From positions 1 through 13,676 of the forward strand of contig JAURMS010000363.1 of NCBI GenBank assembly GCA_030830595.1: a stretch of DNA of 13,676 nt, in the 5' to 3' direction. Made by a program: the position numbers and the translations under genes. Each line of letters opens with the position of its first letter. The first letter of the stretch is position 1. The notes below the pieces were generated by a model. It worked only from the letters and a program-made list of their open reading frames with translations. It had not been told where the DNA came from and searched no databases. The stretch comes from Gammaproteobacteria bacterium (GTDB lineage Bacteria; Pseudomonadota; Gammaproteobacteria; Steroidobacterales; Steroidobacteraceae). Positions 1-6,524 of this stretch are shown one piece after another.

Positions 1-372
1 AGAACGGCCGCGGGTCTCACGGTACCCTCGGGCATCAGGCTGGGAGGCCAGGGGGATGAGCCCGGCCTGCAGGAGGCGCTGGCTGCAGCCGGCTACGAGG
101 CGGAGTTGCCCTACCTCTTTGCTGTGTATGAAGACGGCGCCATCCAGCATATCGTTCATCGTGGACAGGCACGCAGGATTACCCCCATTCGGATCGATGA
201 ATCACTGGTGGAACTGCCGCTTTCGGAACTGCAGCTTGAGGCGATCTCCAGTCCGGCGGAGCGCGCAATGATTGCCCGCTTCCTGCACGAGCGCGAGTCG
301 AACGTCCCGGGAATTTACGTTGGCGATGCCAACGCCGGCACCTTGCTCACTTTGGCCGGCCAGCAGGCCTGA
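1..372 (+). CDS. 3' part of an unrecognised protein, 5' end outside the window
   Basis: The reading frame is open from base 1 to a TGA at 370-372 and gives about 123 residues with no stop, so the gene begins upstream of the window. I do not recognise the family. The visible part is soluble, has no membrane segment, and is rich in charged residues. It includes a stretch PIRIDESLVELPLSELQLE and ends in a glycine-containing tail (GIYVGDANAGTLLTLAGQQA). A TTG at 106 and an overlapping + frame at 56-271 are not convincing starts, because the codons upstream in this frame read as ordinary coding sequence. The stop lies one base from the stop of the convergent LysR gene. No function is proposed. Confidence 0.6.
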   Translation, partial: RTAAGLTVPSGIRLGGQGDEPGLQEALAAAGYEAELPYLFAVYEDGAIQHIVHRGQARRITPIRIDESLVELPLSELQLEAISSPAERAMIARFLHERESNVPGIYVGDANAGTLLTLAGQQA

Positions 373-373
373 C

Positions 374-1312
374 TTAAGGCAGCGAACTGGCGCCCGGCCA
401 GTTGCCCGAGCGAATCAACGCCGGAGCAGTCTCCAGCCACGTTTTTCGCATGGCCACACAGGCGGCCGACAGCGGACGGCTACGCGGAACCACGATGGCC
501 AGGCGGCGACTGATGGCGGGGTTCGCCAAAGGGCGGGCGAACAACTCGCCACGGGCAAGCTGCGCGGCCACCGTGGCCAGCGGCAGCACCGTATGGGCCA
601 CCCCTCTCGTAGCCAATTCCATCTGCAGCGCCAGCGAGTTGACCTCGATGACGTTATTCAGGGTGCTGCCGGATTGTCGCGCCGCGGTCTCGACCAACCG
701 GCGCAGGGCGTGGTCAGGACCAGGCAGCGCCATCGGCTGACTCAGGGCCACCTTCAATGACACGCCACGACCACCCGCCAGGCTGCTGCCGACGGCTCCC
801 ACCAAGTGCAGGCTCTCCTCGAGCAACAATCGACTGTCCATGCCACGCAACCGCCCGGCAAGGTAGGTGATCGCGAGGTCAATGGACCCACGTTCCAGCA
901 TGTCGATCAAATGACCACTGAGGGACTCCTCGACCCGGATCCGGACATTAGGATATTGCGCCTGGAAGTTCTCCAGGATGCGCCCGGCGAGGCCATGCGC
1001 GAGGGTCGGAATGATCCCCAGCGCGAGTTGCCCCTCTACCCGACCCGCCGCTGCCCGTACGGATTGCTCGAGCGAGTCCGCTCGCCGCAGCAAGTCGGCG
1101 GCCTGCCGAAGCAGCGCTTCACCCGATGCAGTCGCCACCACACCACGACGATGGCGGGTCAACAGCTGGCACCCCAGGCTTTCCTCAAGAAGCCTCAGCT
1201 CCCGGCTAAGCGCAGGCTGCGGAATATCCAGGCGTACCGCAGCAGCGCTGATACTGCCAGCCTCGACCACGGCGAGGAAGTTGCGCAAACGCCTGAGTTC
1301 CAGTCGCGCCAT
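374..1312 (-). CDS. LysR-family transcriptional regulator (Nac-like layout)
   Basis: A 312-residue DNA-binding regulator of normal LysR length. Residues 1-62 form the winged helix-turn-helix: LRRLRNFLAVVEAGSISAAA followed by the recognition helix region PQPALSRELRLLEESLG. The rest is the periplasmic-binding-like effector domain (about 90-300), with LALGIIPTLA and LDLAITYL-type strands (here IDLAITYL). The start is fixed by the family's typical N-terminus, with few residues before the first helix, although no Shine-Dalgarno sequence precedes it. It is transcribed divergently from the acyl-CoA dehydrogenase operon across a 77-bp AT-rich gap holding a perfect inverted repeat. By LysR habit it probably autoregulates and controls that operon in response to a pathway metabolite (inference). 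The effector cannot be read from sequence. Confidence 0.93.
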   Translation of the reverse strand: MARLELRRLRNFLAVVEAGSISAAAVRLDIPQPALSRELRLLEESLGCQLLTRHRRGVVATASGEALLRQAADLLRRADSLEQSVRAAAGRVEGQLALGIIPTLAHGLAGRILENFQAQYPNVRIRVEESLSGHLIDMLERGSIDLAITYLAGRLRGMDSRLLLEESLHLVGAVGSSLAGGRGVSLKVALSQPMALPGPDHALRRLVETAARQSGSTLNNVIEVNSLALQMELATRGVAHTVLPLATVAAQLARGELFARPLANPAISRRLAIVVPRSRPLSAACVAMRKTWLETAPALIRSGNWPGASSLP

Positions 1313-1389
1313 TGATATCTATTATCTTTATGGAAGGTATAAAAAACATATCATAGATTTATATCTATGATGTTCATAAGATTGGCGTC
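1313..1389. promoter_or_regulatory. Divergent control region between LysR gene and acyl-CoA dehydrogenase operon
   Basis: This gap is sharply AT-rich: bases 1311-1380 contain 15 G/C in 70, about 21%, inside a GC-rich neighbourhood. Candidate -10 boxes lie very close to each start: TATGAT at 1366-1371 for the + operon, and GATAAT on the minus strand (1326-1321) for the regulator. Neither has a good -35 at 17 bp, which would suit an activator-dependent promoter. No Shine-Dalgarno is visible before either ATG, so leaders may be very short. The element assignments are inference; the composition is counted directly. Confidence 0.6.
1350..1371. promoter_or_regulatory. Perfect inverted repeat, probable LysR operator
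   Basis: The sequence is ATCATAGAT, a 4-base spacer TTAT, then ATCTATGAT: perfect 9-base arms. The half-site ATCTAT recurs at 1317-1322, and the longer ATATCTAT occurs at both 1315-1322 and 1361-1368, 46 bp apart. A strong dyad plus a distant half-site at a divergent LysR promoter is the usual arrangement for a recognition site and an activation site. The right arm overlaps the candidate -10 box of the + operon. Confidence 0.6.
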
Positions 1390-2565
1390 ATGACTGAAGA
1401 AAATGCTCACGCCCCGGGAGCTGACTACCCCGAAATTCGCCAGGAAGTGGCGAAACTCTGCGCCCGCTACCCTGGCGAGTATTGGCGCAAGCTGGATTCA
1501 GCACGAGCCTATCCCACCGATTTTGTCCGCGACCTGAGCGACTCGGGCTACCTGGCCCTGTTGATTCCGGAGCAATACGGCGGCTCGGGCCTGCCGCTGA
1601 CCGCAGCCTGCGCAGTGCTGGAGGAGATCCACCGCGCGGGCTGCAACGGCGGGGCCTGCCACGCGCAGATGTACACCATGGGCACGCTCCTGAGACACGG
1701 CAGCGAGGAGCAGAAGGCGAAGCTGCTACCGGCCATTGCCAGCGGCGAGATACGCCTGCAGGCGTTTGGGGTCACCGAGCCTACCAGTGGTACGGACACC
1801 ACCCGGATCCGCACCCGCGCGGTGCGGGATGGCGACCACTACGTGGTCAACGGGTCGAAGATCTGGATTTCGCGAAGTGAGCACTCGGACTTCATGGTCT
1901 TGCTGGTGCGGACCACGCCCCGGGAGGAATGCGCGCGTCGCACGGACGGGATGAGCGTGCTTTTGGTGGATATGCGGGAAGCAGTGGGTAACGGGCTGAG
2001 CATCAAGCCGATCCGGACCATGATGAATCACGCAACGACCGAACTTTTTTTCGACAATCTGAAGGTCCCCGTCGCCAATCTGATCGGCGAGGAAGGGCGT
2101 GGATTTCGCTACATCATGGATGGCATGAATCCTGAGCGCATCCTGATTGCCGCCGAATGTATCGGCGATGCGCGTTTCTTCATTGACAAGGCCTCGCGTT
2201 ACGCCATTGAGCGTGAGGTTTTTGGCCGACCCATCGGGCAGAACCAGGGCATTCAGTTTCCTATCGCAAGGGCTTACGTGCAGACCGAGGCGGCAGCTGC
2301 CATCGTGCGCGAGGCCGCCTCACTGTACGACGCGGGCCTGCCGTGCGGGTCACGGGCCAACATGGCCAAGATGCTGGCGGCGGAGGCCTCCTGGGCAGCG
2401 GGGGATACCTGCATCCAGACCCATGGCGGGTATGGGTTCGCCGAGGAGTACGACATCGAGCGCAAGTTTCGCGAGACCCGGCTCTACCAGGTCGCACCCA
2501 TCTCTACCAACCTCATCCTCTCTCATATCGCCACCCACGAACTAGGCATGCCCAAGTCCTTTTGA
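1390..2565 (+). CDS. Acyl-CoA dehydrogenase family flavoprotein
   Basis: A 391-residue protein of standard acyl-CoA dehydrogenase length. It should oxidise an acyl-CoA to the 2-enoyl-CoA using FAD and pass electrons to ETF. The N-terminal helical domain covers about 10-120. The flavin/substrate signature FGVTEPTSGTDTTRIRT is at 126-142 and leads into the beta domain. The C-terminal helical domain includes REVFGRPIGQNQGIQF (275-290) and the FAD-contacting QTHGGYGFAEEYDIER (343-358). The usual catalytic Glu of the C-terminal YEGT motif is absent: the region reads RLYQVAPISTNLI. Glu249 in GMNPERI sits where isovaleryl-CoA and long-chain acyl-CoA dehydrogenases keep their base (established for those enzymes, inferred here). 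The chain length or branching of the substrate is unknown. It is first gene of a tight operon, and its TGA overlaps the next ATG (TGATG). No Shine-Dalgarno is seen. Confidence 0.94.
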   Translation: MTEENAHAPGADYPEIRQEVAKLCARYPGEYWRKLDSARAYPTDFVRDLSDSGYLALLIPEQYGGSGLPLTAACAVLEEIHRAGCNGGACHAQMYTMGTLLRHGSEEQKAKLLPAIASGEIRLQAFGVTEPTSGTDTTRIRTRAVRDGDHYVVNGSKIWISRSEHSDFMVLLVRTTPREECARRTDGMSVLLVDMREAVGNGLSIKPIRTMMNHATTELFFDNLKVPVANLIGEEGRGFRYIMDGMNPERILIAAECIGDARFFIDKASRYAIEREVFGRPIGQNQGIQFPIARAYVQTEAAAAIVREAASLYDAGLPCGSRANMAKMLAAEASWAAGDTCIQTHGGYGFAEEYDIERKFRETRLYQVAPISTNLILSHIATHELGMPKSF

Positions 2566-3392
2566 TGAGCCCCCAGCACTCATCGGTGGATCTCATAGAG
2601 CAGGATGTCCTGACCCAGGCCAGGGCCCGCCAGCTTGCCGCCTTGCTGGACTGGGAGCAGGCCCCCAGCGACGGTCACCCGTTTCCTGCCGCGTGGCTGT
2701 GGACGCTGTTTCAGCCGGCGCCAAGCCCGGCCCAGACCGGCGTCGATGGCCATCCCCGGACCGGCGGCTTCTTGCCCGACACCGGACTGCCCAGGCGGAT
2801 GTGGGCATCGAGCAAGCTGTCACAGTCGGGTGACTTCAGGGTGGGCGAAACGGTCACTCGCCGCAGCACGGTCGCCGGCCTAGAGCACAAGTCAGGACGG
2901 AGCGGCAACCTGTGTTTTGTCCAGGTCGAACATCGACTGGAATCGCCCGGCGGCGGAGCCCTCGAGGAGACTCAGGTGCTGGTCTACCGGGAAGCATCCA
3001 CCGGAAGCTACCAGCACGCACCGCCGGACCCGGGCAAGATGATTCGAGAGGTGGACTGGCAGCAGGAATGGTTGCCTGACCCGGTGATGCTGTTCAGGTA
3101 TTCAGCCCTGACCTACAACGCCCACCGCATTCACTACGACCTACCCTATGCCACCGACGTCGAGGGCTATCCGGGCCTTGTCGTCCACGCGCCACTGATG
3201 GCCACGGTTCTGATGAACGCCTACCTGCGCCGCAATCCGGAGGCTGGCTTCCGATCCTGGGAGTTTCGGGGCCTGCAGCCCGTCTTTGCCGGACAACGGG
3301 TGCTGCTGTGCGGTAAACATGCAGATGGCATGACTCACCTGTGGGTCATGAATGAGGATCACCAACCGGCTTTTGCCATCAAGGTTCACTGA
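2565..3392 (+). CDS. FAS1/HTD2-type hot-dog hydratase (mesaconyl-C4-CoA hydratase-like)
   Basis: A 275-residue MaoC-superfamily protein that should reversibly hydrate an enoyl-CoA. The best marker is the C-terminal hot-dog segment SALTYNAHRIHYDLPYA (180-196) followed by EGYPGLVVHAPL (200-211), characteristic of FAS1-like dehydratase / mesaconyl-C4-CoA hydratase proteins. Asn185, His187 and His190 are the likely active-site residues. The N-terminal half is a diverged first hot-dog unit (about 60-155). The ATG at 2565 is chosen because it overlaps the dehydrogenase stop as TGATG, implying translational coupling; upstream codons in the same frame lie inside the dehydrogenase gene. Its position directly after the dehydrogenase suggests it takes that enzyme's enoyl-CoA product. 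The exact substrate (mesaconyl, itaconyl or another branched acid) cannot be decided. Confidence 0.85.
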   Translation: MSPQHSSVDLIEQDVLTQARARQLAALLDWEQAPSDGHPFPAAWLWTLFQPAPSPAQTGVDGHPRTGGFLPDTGLPRRMWASSKLSQSGDFRVGETVTRRSTVAGLEHKSGRSGNLCFVQVEHRLESPGGGALEETQVLVYREASTGSYQHAPPDPGKMIREVDWQQEWLPDPVMLFRYSALTYNAHRIHYDLPYATDVEGYPGLVVHAPLMATVLMNAYLRRNPEAGFRSWEFRGLQPVFAGQRVLLCGKHADGMTHLWVMNEDHQPAFAIKVH

Positions 3393-3409
3393 ACAACAGC
3401 GGCTCATCC

Positions 3410-3415
3410 AGGAGA
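3410..3415 (+). promoter_or_regulatory. Shine-Dalgarno AGGAGA setting the start of the AA_synth gene
   Basis: AGGAGA ends five bases before ATG 3421. It supports that start over an upstream ATG in the same frame at 3352, which lies within the hydratase gene. Confidence 0.75.
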
Positions 3416-3420
3416 TATCC

Positions 3421-4023
3421 ATGCTACCCGAACTCAGAAAAGTCGTGACCTTTGACGAGGACATTTACCGTGAAGGGGAGCGTGCCGCTGACCCGGTCCT
3501 GAGGATCATCGGCGTTGCTGCCGTGGTGAGGAATCCCTGGGCAGGCCGTGGCTACGTCGAGGACCTACAACCTGAGATACAGCGCATGGCACCCGTGCTG
3601 GGGCAGATGCTGACCGACCGCCTGATCGCCTTGGCGGGTTCGGGAGATGCCATTGAGGCCTATGGCAAGGCCGCGGTGGCTGGCACTGATTGCGAAATCG
3701 AGCATGCCTCGGCCCTGATCCATACCCTCAGATACGGCAACTTTTACCGGGAGGCCGTTGGGGCCAAGTCTTATCTTGGTTTCACCAATACCCGCGGCCC
3801 GGCGAACTCGCCCATCTATGTGCCGCTCATGGATAAGCACGATACGGGACGTCGCTCCCACTACCTCACCGTCCAATTCTCGGTCTATGACGCACCGGCT
3901 GCGGATGAACTGGTGGTAGCCCTGGGAGCAGCAACCGGCGGGCGGCCGCATCACCGTATCGGCGATCGCTATTCAGACCTCAAGCTGCTCGGGCGGGAAG
4001 TGGAAAATCCGGCCGGGATTTAA
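3421..4023 (+). CDS. AA_synth / DUF1185 family protein
   Basis: A 200-residue cytosolic protein matching what I recall of Pfam AA_synth (formerly DUF1185), whose biochemical role is not established despite the name. Family-like features are YGKAAVAGTDCEIEHASALI (81-100) and a C-terminal GRPHHRIGDRYSDL (174-187). Asp90, Cys91, Glu92, Glu94 and His95 form a tempting polar cluster, but I cannot assign catalysis. The start at ATG 3421 has a clear Shine-Dalgarno. It is the last gene of the three-gene operon, 28 bp after the hydratase. Its TAA overlaps the stop of the convergent LysR gene by four bases (TTAA). Co-transcription with acyl-CoA enzymes argues for a role in catabolism of a specific carboxylic or amino acid rather than general amino acid synthesis (inference). 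Confidence 0.8.
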   Translation: MLPELRKVVTFDEDIYREGERAADPVLRIIGVAAVVRNPWAGRGYVEDLQPEIQRMAPVLGQMLTDRLIALAGSGDAIEAYGKAAVAGTDCEIEHASALIHTLRYGNFYREAVGAKSYLGFTNTRGPANSPIYVPLMDKHDTGRRSHYLTVQFSVYDAPAADELVVALGAATGGRPHHRIGDRYSDLKLLGREVENPAGI

Positions 4024-4034
4024 GCCACCCCGGC
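4012..4034. terminator. Stem-loop across the overlapping convergent stops
   Basis: GCCGGG (4012-4017) and CCCGGC (4029-4034) form a perfect 6-bp GC stem with an 11-base loop. The loop contains the shared TTAA stop of the AA_synth and LysR genes. No T tract follows on either strand, so a classical intrinsic terminator is not shown; it could still act as a weak bidirectional end or an RNA 3' stabiliser. Confidence 0.3.
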
Positions 4035-4952
4035 ACTCCCGTCGCTGAGCAGGTCCGGATCCTGCGCAACCTCGCGCAGGAGCCAGCGACGGAAGGTGTC
4101 TATCTTGGGGTTGTTGGCGTGCTCAGCCCGGCACGCGAGATACCACTTGTTGGGGTTCGGGACCCGCAGGCCGGGGAAGACCTCCACCAATTGTCCAGCC
4201 GCCAGTTCCCTGCTGACATAGGGCTGCTGACCCAGGGCTATCCCAATTCCCTGGCGCGCAGCGGTCAGCGCGAGTTCGTAACTGTCGAACTGGAGCCCGA
4301 CGTCCGGGTTGACGTTGGTCACTCCCATACTCTCCAGCCACACCCACCAATCACGCTCCGATGGATAGACCTGCAGCAAATTTTGCCGGCCCAGGTCTGC
4401 CGGGCGCTTCAGGGTAACCGCCTCATCAAGAAAGGCCTGGCTACACACCGGGAACATTTCCGCCCGGAACAGGAAGTCATAGTGCACCGAGCGGTCGCTT
4501 GCCTGGCCAACCATGATGCAGGCGTCGACCTCATCACGAGAAAAGTCGACCTGTGCCTGGGAAGTGTTCAACCTGACGGGCACCTCTGGATGCAGTTTCT
4601 GGAAACTGGCGAGGCGCTGGATCAACCACCTGATGGTGAAGGTGGAATAGACCTGGATCGTAATGGCAGTGCTGCCAAGGGGGGTAAGAATGAGGTCGGT
4701 ACCCTCGACGATCCGGTCAAAGGCGTCGCGGATGATGGGGTAATAGACCCGCCCTGAACGCGTGAGCTCAACGGCCCGGGTACGGCGGACAAACAGGCTG
4801 ATTCCAAGGTGCTCCTCGAGCAGCTTGATCTGATGGCTGATTGCCGACTGGGAGACGTTCATTTCTTCGGCTGCATCCTTGAAGCTGCCGAGTCGTGCCG
4901 CGGCTTCAAAGGCTCGCAGCGCGTTGAGTGGCGGCACCTTGCGTCTTGCCAT
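4020..4952 (-). CDS. LysR-family regulator, GcvA-like
   Basis: A 310-residue LysR regulator of the GcvA type. The N-terminus PPLNALRAFEAAARLGSFKD and the helix-turn-helix NVSQSAISHQIKLLEEHLGI (32-51) are near-consensus for that branch. It is followed by FVRRTRAVELTRSGRVYYP and an effector-binding domain from about 90 to 300. Start ATG 4952 is 41 bp downstream of the OsmC gene on the same strand, so it may be the last gene of a minus-strand series. Unlike most LysR genes it is not divergent from a target: upstream is a co-directional gene, and at its 3' end it overlaps the AA_synth gene by 4 bp. Targets are therefore unclear; neighbours on either side are candidates. Confidence 0.93.
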   Translation of the reverse strand: MARRKVPPLNALRAFEAAARLGSFKDAAEEMNVSQSAISHQIKLLEEHLGISLFVRRTRAVELTRSGRVYYPIIRDAFDRIVEGTDLILTPLGSTAITIQVYSTFTIRWLIQRLASFQKLHPEVPVRLNTSQAQVDFSRDEVDACIMVGQASDRSVHYDFLFRAEMFPVCSQAFLDEAVTLKRPADLGRQNLLQVYPSERDWWVWLESMGVTNVNPDVGLQFDSYELALTAARQGIGIALGQQPYVSRELAAGQLVEVFPGLRVPNPNKWYLACRAEHANNPKIDTFRRWLLREVAQDPDLLSDGSAGVA

Positions 4953-4993
4953 CAGCTACGCTCAGTATCGACTGCAGCCAGGCAGCAATGCCC

Positions 4994-5593
4994 TCACTGC
5001 TTGCGTTTCCGCGCAGCCCGCTGGCCAATCGCCACCAATTTTTCCTCCGGCGTGCGCCCTCGCGGCAAGGCAAACCTGTCCTCAAACAAGGGCTTGCTGG
5101 CTCCCTTTCGATACCAGCCCACCACCATCGGGATTTTTGCCAGCCGGAACAAGCCTAGTTGTGGGCAACGGCGATGGGTCTCTGCTGCAAGCGCACGCAC
5201 GCGCTCGGTTCGCTCGCGCGTCTCGACAATGAGGTCGAAGTTAAGTTGCTCGTACTTGGGCTGCAGATGCAGGTCGAAGAAAAATCCGCGGATGTCGATC
5301 AACGAACGCAGCTTGGTCGAGAGGCCTGCCATGCGGAATTTCTGGTCCCTTGCCACCACCGCAATGGTGATGGAGGTGCACCCCGCCAAGGCTGCCAACT
5401 GGGCGTGGACTGGCGTCCAGCCTCGGGACCGGCCGCGCAGGTCGGGCGGATCCCCGATATCGAAACCCTCTGGCTCATCGAACATCAGGGAGGGCTGACC
5501 CTCGAAGAATCCCTCCACCCTCATGTGCTCGCAAGACACGGTGGTGACGTCTGAAATGCCGATGTATTCAGGATAGGTCTGGTTTTCCAGCAT
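4994..5593 (-). CDS. OsmC-family protein
   Basis: A 199-residue protein of the OsmC/Ohr superfamily, whose known members reduce organic hydroperoxides with a cysteine pair. Cys72 (in AALAGCTSITIAVVARD) and Cys143 (in RRCPQLGLFRLAKIP) occupy the two expected positions: the first at the start of the central helix, the second before the C-terminal strand. It is longer than typical OsmC or Ohr (about 140 residues), with an extended N-terminus and extra sequence around 90-120 (STKLRSLIDIRGFFFDLHL), and a basic C-terminal tail. This may mean a specialised, possibly non-peroxidase member. ATG 5593 has a strong AAGGGAGG at 5607-5600, six bases upstream. It lies between a fatty acid hydroxylase and a LysR gene on the same strand, with gaps of 34 and 41 bp. 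Confidence 0.8.
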   Translation of the reverse strand: MLENQTYPEYIGISDVTTVSCEHMRVEGFFEGQPSLMFDEPEGFDIGDPPDLRGRSRGWTPVHAQLAALAGCTSITIAVVARDQKFRMAGLSTKLRSLIDIRGFFFDLHLQPKYEQLNFDLIVETRERTERVRALAAETHRRCPQLGLFRLAKIPMVVGWYRKGASKPLFEDRFALPRGRTPEEKLVAIGQRAARKRKQ

Positions 5594-5627
5594 AGGTCGC
5601 CTCCCTTGAAACCCGTCTGTCAGTCGG

Positions 5628-6479
5628 TCAGGTGGGTGCCTTGCCAGGCGGCAAGGTCAGCACCGATTCTGCGCGTCGTGAAGTAAACAGCGGATAGTAC
5701 AGCTGCGCGTACCACTTTTCGGATCCATGCACCCGGTCATCCGCCAACCCGTAGGCGGGCGGGTAGCGTCGGGTGATCACCGCCGTGCCGAACAGGATGT
5801 CCCAGAAGAACAGCAGGTTGCCGTAGTTGCCGGTGTAATGGCCGATCCCATCATCCTGCGAGAGAGCGTGGTGGGCATGATGCGTAGCCGGCGTTGAGAT
5901 CACCCGCTCGACCAGCCACATGAGCGGCCGGGTATAGCGCCACTGATAAAGTTTTTCGTCCCAGCGCAGGCTGCAGTGAGCACCCATGATGACCGTCAAC
6001 TTCACCAGCGTGTAGGCCACGTAAGTCCAGCCGAAGCCGAGATAGATGGCCAGGCCGCCGATCCAGAGGCCTGGCATCAGCAGGTAAAACGGCAAGCTAT
6101 TGCGGTACTGCAGCCGCACGCTCATGTAGGCCGCGGAATGATGCGCGCGGTGCAGCGGCCAGACGCGGCTGGTATGGCACAGGCGATGCCACCAGTAATG
6201 AGTCAGGTCATCGCCGATCAGGAGCGCACCAAGCAGCGCCCACCAGGGCCATTCGGCAGCGGCCCCCTGCCATCCGGGCCACCATGTTTCGCAGGCGAGC
6301 CAGGTGATGGCAAAGATGCCCGTTGCCACGAACGGGAAGACCAGCAGGGAGGCCAGGTCGACGCGGTCATCTTCGGGGCCCGCCTCGCGGGGCCGGAAGC
6401 CCCCGGTCATGATCTCGGCAGCGATGAAACCCAGCAGGATGGCCGTGCCCAGTGGTGCCTGAAAGTCTGTTGGGTTCAT
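5628..6479 (-). CDS. Sterol desaturase / fatty acid hydroxylase family membrane enzyme
   Basis: A 283-residue integral membrane di-iron oxygenase. All three histidine clusters are present: HYWWHRLCH (94-102), HRAHH (110-114) and THHAHH (199-204), with His168 and His214 as further possible ligands. Hydrophobic segments lie at about 8-27, 43-63, 78-92 and 130-165, giving a typical inner-membrane topology with the histidine face in the cytosol. The family hydroxylates or desaturates sterols, fatty acyl chains, carotenoids or ether lipids; the substrate here cannot be read. ATG 6479 opens with MNPTDFQAPLGTAI just ahead of the first membrane helix; its Shine-Dalgarno is weak. It sits 45 bp after the M20 gene and 34 bp before the OsmC gene, so may be co-transcribed with both. 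Confidence 0.9.
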   Translation of the reverse strand: MNPTDFQAPLGTAILLGFIAAEIMTGGFRPREAGPEDDRVDLASLLVFPFVATGIFAITWLACETWWPGWQGAAAEWPWWALLGALLIGDDLTHYWWHRLCHTSRVWPLHRAHHSAAYMSVRLQYRNSLPFYLLMPGLWIGGLAIYLGFGWTYVAYTLVKLTVIMGAHCSLRWDEKLYQWRYTRPLMWLVERVISTPATHHAHHALSQDDGIGHYTGNYGNLLFFWDILFGTAVITRRYPPAYGLADDRVHGSEKWYAQLYYPLFTSRRAESVLTLPPGKAPT

Positions 6480-6524
6480 GCTGCAAGCCTACGGTCAAAG
6501 GCGCTGGCTGACCAGACCCAAGCC

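Noticed and set aside
385..403. Perfect 7-bp hairpin AACTGGC / GCCAGTT just after the first gene's stop
   Set aside because: It lies within the LysR coding sequence, has no following T tract, and GC-rich 7-bp stems are expected by chance in coding DNA like this.
806..1315. Long + strand frame opposite the LysR gene
   Set aside because: Its translation is low-complexity and Arg/Pro/Gln-rich with no recognisable domain, while the opposite strand gives a complete LysR protein. It is a GC-rich shadow.
2343..2564. N-terminal extension of the hydratase frame back to 2343
   Set aside because: It would lie wholly inside the acyl-CoA dehydrogenase gene; ATG 2565 at the TGATG junction gives the normal family N-terminus.
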